64,000 nucleotides of DNA from JBBARC01 sp040400005 (GTDB lineage: Bacteria > Pseudomonadota > Alphaproteobacteria > Acetobacterales > Acetobacteraceae). The stretch's first letter is position 1. Every line of letters begins with the position of its first letter. The translations under genes were made by a program, and so were the position numbers. The notes beneath the pieces are model-generated. The model did no database searches. It was not told the origin of the DNA and worked only from the letters and a program-made list of their open reading frames with translations. Below are positions 60,675 through 64,000 of the stretch, piece by piece. The stretch is taken from positions 12,137-76,136 of the forward strand of contig JBBARC010000009.1 in NCBI GenBank assembly GCA_040400005.1, read 5' to 3'.

Positions 60675-61814
60675 CTAAACCAAAGCGGTGCCCTTAACCG
60701 CAACCCAGCCTGCCAGGGCCAGCCTGGTTTTGAAAATTTCGTAAAACCGCTGATCCTGCTCAATCCCCGCCAGCAACGCCGCCTGCGCCGGCGGTGCAAG
60801 CCTATCCAACGCCAATGGCGCCGGCTGGTGCGCTGGCGGTTCAGGCGCATCCATGTCCCAGCGTGCCGTAATCCAGCCATCCATGCCGGCGGTATCGGCA
60901 AGCTCAATATCCGCCTCCCGGCACAGCGCCACCGTCCCCTCGGCCGTGCCATCGCCCAGTGCCGAGCAAATCGGGTTGGCGCTCAGCAACGGGCCAATCA
61001 ACTGCGCTGCATGGGCCAGCACCGCGTTCTCATCGGCATCATCGGCCAACGCCAGTTTTTTGCGCAAAGCCGCATATTTAGGCAGCGGCGCGGGTGCCAA
61101 AACGGCGGCCACCAGCGCACGCAGCCGCGCCAAGGCCACACTCACCGGGTCGGCCAGCAAGGTGGAAATCGTATCCCCCACCCGCAAAGGTGCGGCCCGC
61201 ATCACCCAACCCAAACCCGGCTGGTCAAGCGCCATCGCCGCCGGCCGGGTGAGCTCAAGCAAACTCGGCCCCACCGCCATCACCGTGCGCGATCCGCGCA
61301 GGGCCGCCATAAACACCCCCAACGCAATCAGCATCGCATCGTAAGGCTCCCCGCCAATCCGCGGCCCCGCCGGCACATCGGGCACCATCGGGTGGCGCTG
61401 GGCCAACACATCCAGCATCGCTTCATGCCCACAACCCGGCAAGCGCACCCATAAATGGCGCTGCCTATCAGCGTGGGTTTCCAGCAGCCGCTGGGTGATC
61501 GGCAGGCGAAATTCCTGGCTGCCAAGCAACTGGCGTAAATGCACATGCGCCACATAAGGCTGCATCAACGCATCCAGCTCCGCCGCACTCGGCATGCGGC
61601 CCAACGCCGAAAACATCACCATATGCGGGTTCGCCAGCTTCCAATCCACGTTGGTCTTCAACGTCTGCGTGCTGGTGTACGGGCCAAAATTGGCCAAAAT
61701 CCCAAACAAATCCCGCGGCCGCTCGGGCGGCAACACCCGTTCCGGTATCGGCAACGCCTTATCCGGCCGCGCCAACGGATTACCCATCAACTGCTCAATC
61801 AAACTCGCCATCAT
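60675..61814 (-). CDS. Unrecognised conserved-looking protein upstream of rpsF
   Basis: This 379-residue frame has typical coding bias, no signal peptide or clear membrane helices, and no domain recognised. The N-terminal part reads PRDLFGILANFGPYTSTQTLKTNVDWKLANPHMVMFSALGRMPS; Ala/Leu-rich helices follow. It lies in the same orientation as the ribosomal operon, about 140 bases upstream, and faces away from fabD across a family-2 repeat. Its function is unknown. Confidence 0.65.
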   Translation of the reverse strand: MMASLIEQLMGNPLARPDKALPIPERVLPPERPRDLFGILANFGPYTSTQTLKTNVDWKLANPHMVMFSALGRMPSAAELDALMQPYVAHVHLRQLLGSQEFRLPITQRLLETHADRQRHLWVRLPGCGHEAMLDVLAQRHPMVPDVPAGPRIGGEPYDAMLIALGVFMAALRGSRTVMAVGPSLLELTRPAAMALDQPGLGWVMRAAPLRVGDTISTLLADPVSVALARLRALVAAVLAPAPLPKYAALRKKLALADDADENAVLAHAAQLIGPLLSANPICSALGDGTAEGTVALCREADIELADTAGMDGWITARWDMDAPEPPAHQPAPLALDRLAPPAQAALLAGIEQDQRFYEIFKTRLALAGWVAVKGTALV

Positions 61815-61858
61815 CGTGCCTCATCCGTGCCCTACTGGGTGGGCAGTGCTTGGGGATA

Positions 61859-62052
61859 GGAAGGCCAAGGGCTTTGCCCCTGGACCCCATTAAAGGCGCG
61901 CCTTTAAAATCCTTTAGTTTGGGTTTGGGGGGAAGGGGGCCAGCACGGTGCGTTGCACGGTTCGTGTCAGCCCCCTTCCCCCCAAACCCAAGTTAAGGGT
62001 TCTAAGGGCCTGCCCTTAGTGGGGGTCGAGGGGGCAAAGCCCCTCGCCTTCC
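61859..62052. repeat. Family-2 hairpin repeat, copy 2 (inverted relative to copy 1)
   Basis: It reads as the exact complement of 43114-43307. Here the outer arms extend to a perfect inverted pair TGGGGATAGGAAGGC (61851-61865) and its complement (62046-62060), giving a 210-base unit. It lies between the divergent unknown gene and fabD. Confidence 0.9.
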
Positions 62053-62087
62053 TATCCCCACGCATCACCCCGCCAGTAGGGCATAGA

Positions 62088-62116
62088 TTGACACGATACA
62101 GGGTGGGGGCGATACC
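62088..62116 (+). promoter_or_regulatory. Possible sigma-70 promoter of fabD
   Basis: TTGACA (62088-62093) is followed after 17 bases by GATACC (62111-62116), a weak -10. It lies 33 bases before the fabD start and just after the family-2 repeat. Confidence 0.4.
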
Positions 62117-62148
62117 GCGCGGCCTTGGTTGTGCCGGGAAAATGTCGA

Positions 62149-63123
62149 ATGGCTGTTTTTGCTTTTATCTTTCCCGGTCAGGGCAGCCAGTCGGTTGGCA
62201 TGGGCCGTGACCTGGCGGCCGCCTTTGCCGCTGCCCGTGAGGTGTTTCAGGAGGTTGACGACACGCTGGACCAAAAACTGGCCAAGCTGATGTTTGAAGG
62301 CCCGCCGGAAGATTTGCAGTTAACCGAAAACACTCAGCCGGCGTTAATGGCGATGTCGCTGGCGGTAACCCGCGTGCTGGCCGCCGAAAGCGGCGTGACG
62401 GTTGCGGCCAGGGCCACCCTGGTTGCCGGCCATTCGCTGGGCGAATACAGCGCGCTGGCTGCGGCCGGTGCGTTAAGCGTGGCTGATTGCGCACGGCTAC
62501 TGCGCCGGCGTGGCCAGGCGATGCAGGCGGCGGTTGCGCCGGGCGAGGGCGCCATGGCGGCCTTGCTGGGGGTGGAGATGGATGCCGCCATTGCCATTTG
62601 CGCCGAGGCCGAGGTTTTGCGCGTTGAAGGCCGCCCCGATGTGCGCCAGGTGGTGCAGGCGGCCAACGATAATGGCGGCGGCCAGGTGGTGATTTCGGGC
62701 GACCGCGCGGCGGTGGAACGCGCCATCGACATTGCTAAGTCGCGCGGGGTTAAGCGCGCCATGCTGCTGCCGGTATCGGCCCCTTTTCATTGTGCGTTGA
62801 TGGAACCGGCCGCCCGCGCCATGCAGGATGCACTGGGCGATATCAATTTGGTGGCGCCGTGCGTGCCGTTGATCGCCAATGTCACGGCGGCCAAGGTTAC
62901 CGACCCTGCCGAGATCAAACATTTGCTGGTGCAGCAGGTGACCGGCACGGTGCGCTGGCGCGAATCTGTGGCGGCAGCCGTTGCGATGGGTGTTGATACG
63001 TTTGTGGAACTGGGTGCGGGCAAGGTTTTGGGTGGGCTGATTAAGCGCATCGCCCCGGAAGCAACCACGCTAAACGCTGGCACACCGGCGGAAATTGAAG
63101 CGCTGATCAAAACCATTGGCTAA
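62149..63123 (+). CDS. fabD: Malonyl-CoA:ACP transacylase
   Basis: FabD loads malonate onto ACP for fatty acid synthesis. The 324-residue enzyme has FIFPGQGSQSVGMG at the N-terminus, the nucleophile Ser in GHSLGEYSAL, the His in APFHCALM and FVELGAGKVLGGLI near the end. ATG 62149 gives the family's usual start. It is followed 17 bases later by fabG. Confidence 0.96.
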   Translation: MAVFAFIFPGQGSQSVGMGRDLAAAFAAAREVFQEVDDTLDQKLAKLMFEGPPEDLQLTENTQPALMAMSLAVTRVLAAESGVTVAARATLVAGHSLGEYSALAAAGALSVADCARLLRRRGQAMQAAVAPGEGAMAALLGVEMDAAIAICAEAEVLRVEGRPDVRQVVQAANDNGGGQVVISGDRAAVERAIDIAKSRGVKRAMLLPVSAPFHCALMEPAARAMQDALGDINLVAPCVPLIANVTAAKVTDPAEIKHLLVQQVTGTVRWRESVAAAVAMGVDTFVELGAGKVLGGLIKRIAPEATTLNAGTPAEIEALIKTIG

Positions 63124-63140
63124 GGGCGGGGCTAGCAAAC

Positions 63141-63878
63141 ATGTTTGATTTAACGGGCAAATCGGCACTGGTGACTGGCGCTTCTGGCGGCATTGGCTGC
63201 GAAATCGCCCGTGCGCTGCATCGGCAAGGGGCCATTGTGGCGCTTTCCGGCACGCGGCGTGATGCGCTGGAGGCGCTCGCCGCCGAGCTGGGTGATCGGG
63301 CGTTTGTCTGCCCGGCCGATCTGGCCGATCCGGCCGCCGCCGATGCGCTGGTGGCCACCGCCGAAACTGTTGCCGGGCCACTGCACATTTTGGTCAACAA
63401 CGCCGGTTTTACGCGGGATATGCTGGCTTTGCGCATGAAAGATGCCGATTGGCAGGCGGTGCTGGATATTGATTTATCTGCGCCCTTCCGCCTCAGCCGG
63501 GCGGCGATGCGCGGCATGTTGCGCCGGCGTGCTGGGCGCATTGTGCAAATCTCAAGCGTGGTTGGCACAACTGGCAACCCCGGCCAGGCCAATTACGCCG
63601 CCGCCAAAGCCGGGCTGGTGGGTATGACCAAAGCTTTGGCGCAAGAAGTTGGCAGCCGCGGCATTACGGTGAACGTGGTGGCACCGGGTTTTATCGAAAC
63701 GCCGATGACCGACGCCCTGCCCGAGGCTGGCCGGCAGAAACTGATCGAGGCGATCCCGCTCGGCCGCATGGGGCAGCCGGCCGATGTGGCGGCGGCCGTG
63801 GTGTATTTAGCGTCCGATGAAGCCGCCTGGGTAACCGGTGCCACCATTCACGTGAATGGTGGTATGGCGATGATTTAA
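63141..63878 (+). CDS. fabG: 3-oxoacyl-ACP reductase
   Basis: This NADPH-dependent SDR has 245 residues: GASGGIGCEIAR cofactor loop, NNAG, catalytic Ser in ISSVVG, YAAAKAG (Tyr and Lys) and VTGATIHVNGGM at the end. It follows fabD, and acpP/fabF would be expected beyond the window. A mini-element copy lies just downstream, so continuity of the operon is uncertain. Confidence 0.95.
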   Translation: MFDLTGKSALVTGASGGIGCEIARALHRQGAIVALSGTRRDALEALAAELGDRAFVCPADLADPAAADALVATAETVAGPLHILVNNAGFTRDMLALRMKDADWQAVLDIDLSAPFRLSRAAMRGMLRRRAGRIVQISSVVGTTGNPGQANYAAAKAGLVGMTKALAQEVGSRGITVNVVAPGFIETPMTDALPEAGRQKLIEAIPLGRMGQPADVAAAVVYLASDEAAWVTGATIHVNGGMAMI

Positions 63879-63900
63879 CCGCCTGGCCGGCAGGGCGAGC

Positions 63901-63946
63901 GGTTGAATGAAAAAAGTAAGAATTTTCTTTTTTCTGAAGAAAAAAG
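63901..63946. repeat. Family-1 repeat left arm, copy I, interrupted by a mini-IS
   Basis: GGTTGAATGAAAAAAGTAAG, followed by a TTCTTTTTTCTGAAGAAAAA arm, matches the left half of family 1 and stops where the mini-element begins. GAAAAAAG (63939-63946) would be the expected target repeat; its partner lies outside the window. Confidence 0.8.
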
Positions 63947-64000
63947 GTAACTGCCCAGGTAGGGGGGAGAACGCTAACTGCCTCAAAAGACTCAACTCTC
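63947..64000. mobile_element. Mini insertion element (IS66-like ends), copy 2, truncated by the window
   Basis: The 54 bases match the complement of the right end of copy 1 (1330-1383) except for one base. It begins GTAACTGCCCAGGTAGGG and is inserted in family-1 DNA at the same internal point but in the opposite orientation. Whether it is a short element or the end of a full IS cannot be told. Confidence 0.85.

Overview
The window looks like a chromosomal segment of a GC-rich alphaproteobacterium, most likely of the Acetobacteraceae/Rhodospirillales. This rests on gene content and order (aroE-coaE-dnaQ, folB-uvrC, rpsF-rpsR-rplI near fabD-fabG, an NrtR-type NAD regulator, DUF1489) and on AT-rich palindromic intergenic repeats set in GC-rich DNA. 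No rRNA, tRNA, CRISPR array or prophage was seen. The taxonomic call is an inference from gene families, not from a database search.

Layout. 1-2.9 kb: glycolate oxidase subunits glcE (5' end outside the window) and glcF, separated by two nested insertions. 2.9-5.0 kb: an OmpR-type regulator and histidine kinase. 5.1-7.1 kb: an iron-uptake pair, a cupredoxin and an FTR1 permease fused to a beta-barrel-like domain, with a Fur-like box upstream. 7.2-10.8 kb: secreted beta-helix protein, OmpA-like protein, acyl-CoA thioesterase and a small secreted protein. 10.9-18.8 kb: a class A PBP, a tricorn-like S41 protease, a CHAD protein and SixA. 18.9-25 kb: FeS-type photolyase, PepSY protein, SDR, metallophosphatase, class I photolyase and PdeM-like nuclease. 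25.2-30.4 kb: DUF4331-TPR-HupE operon converging on an ECF sigma factor with a cupin anti-sigma factor. 30.4-35.1 kb: dnaQ, coaE, aroE and a second two-component pair. 35.1-40.6 kb: a divergent carrier-protein cluster (ACP, fatty-acyl-AMP-ligase-like enzyme and DUF1796-like protein on the minus strand; FkbH-like HAD protein and second ACP on the plus strand). 40.8-46.7 kb: cstA-ybdD, DUF1489, an MFS transporter, a RAYT transposase with REP palindromes and an unknown protein. 47-54 kb: CYP153-like P450, SDR remnant, folB, uvrC, a PEP-CTERM protein, an NrtR-like regulator and a MAPEG protein. 54.2-59 kb: fatty-acid/acyl-CoA genes (FadB-like, AMACR-like, thiolase). 59.1-64 kb: ribosomal proteins L9, S18 and S6, an unknown protein, fabD and fabG.

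Two repeat families and a mini-insertion element shape the intergenic space. Family 1 is an AT-rich palindrome with seven full or partial copies plus two copies that are interrupted by the mini-element. Family 2 is a 194-bp hairpin present as two copies that read as identical and lie in opposite orientation. The mini-element has GTAACTGCCCAGGTAGGG termini and an 8-bp target duplication, and it has entered family-1 copies at the same internal position at both ends of the window. Reading the duplications lets the ancestral glcE-glcF junction be reconstructed.

The most promising candidates for something not yet described are the FkbH/two-ACP/acyl-AMP-ligase/DUF1796 cluster, the FTR1-beta-barrel fusion, and the two-tier repeat mobility. 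The neighbourhood of two photolyase classes and an ECF/cupin anti-sigma pair suggests a light- or photooxidative-stress theme, but only by proximity.
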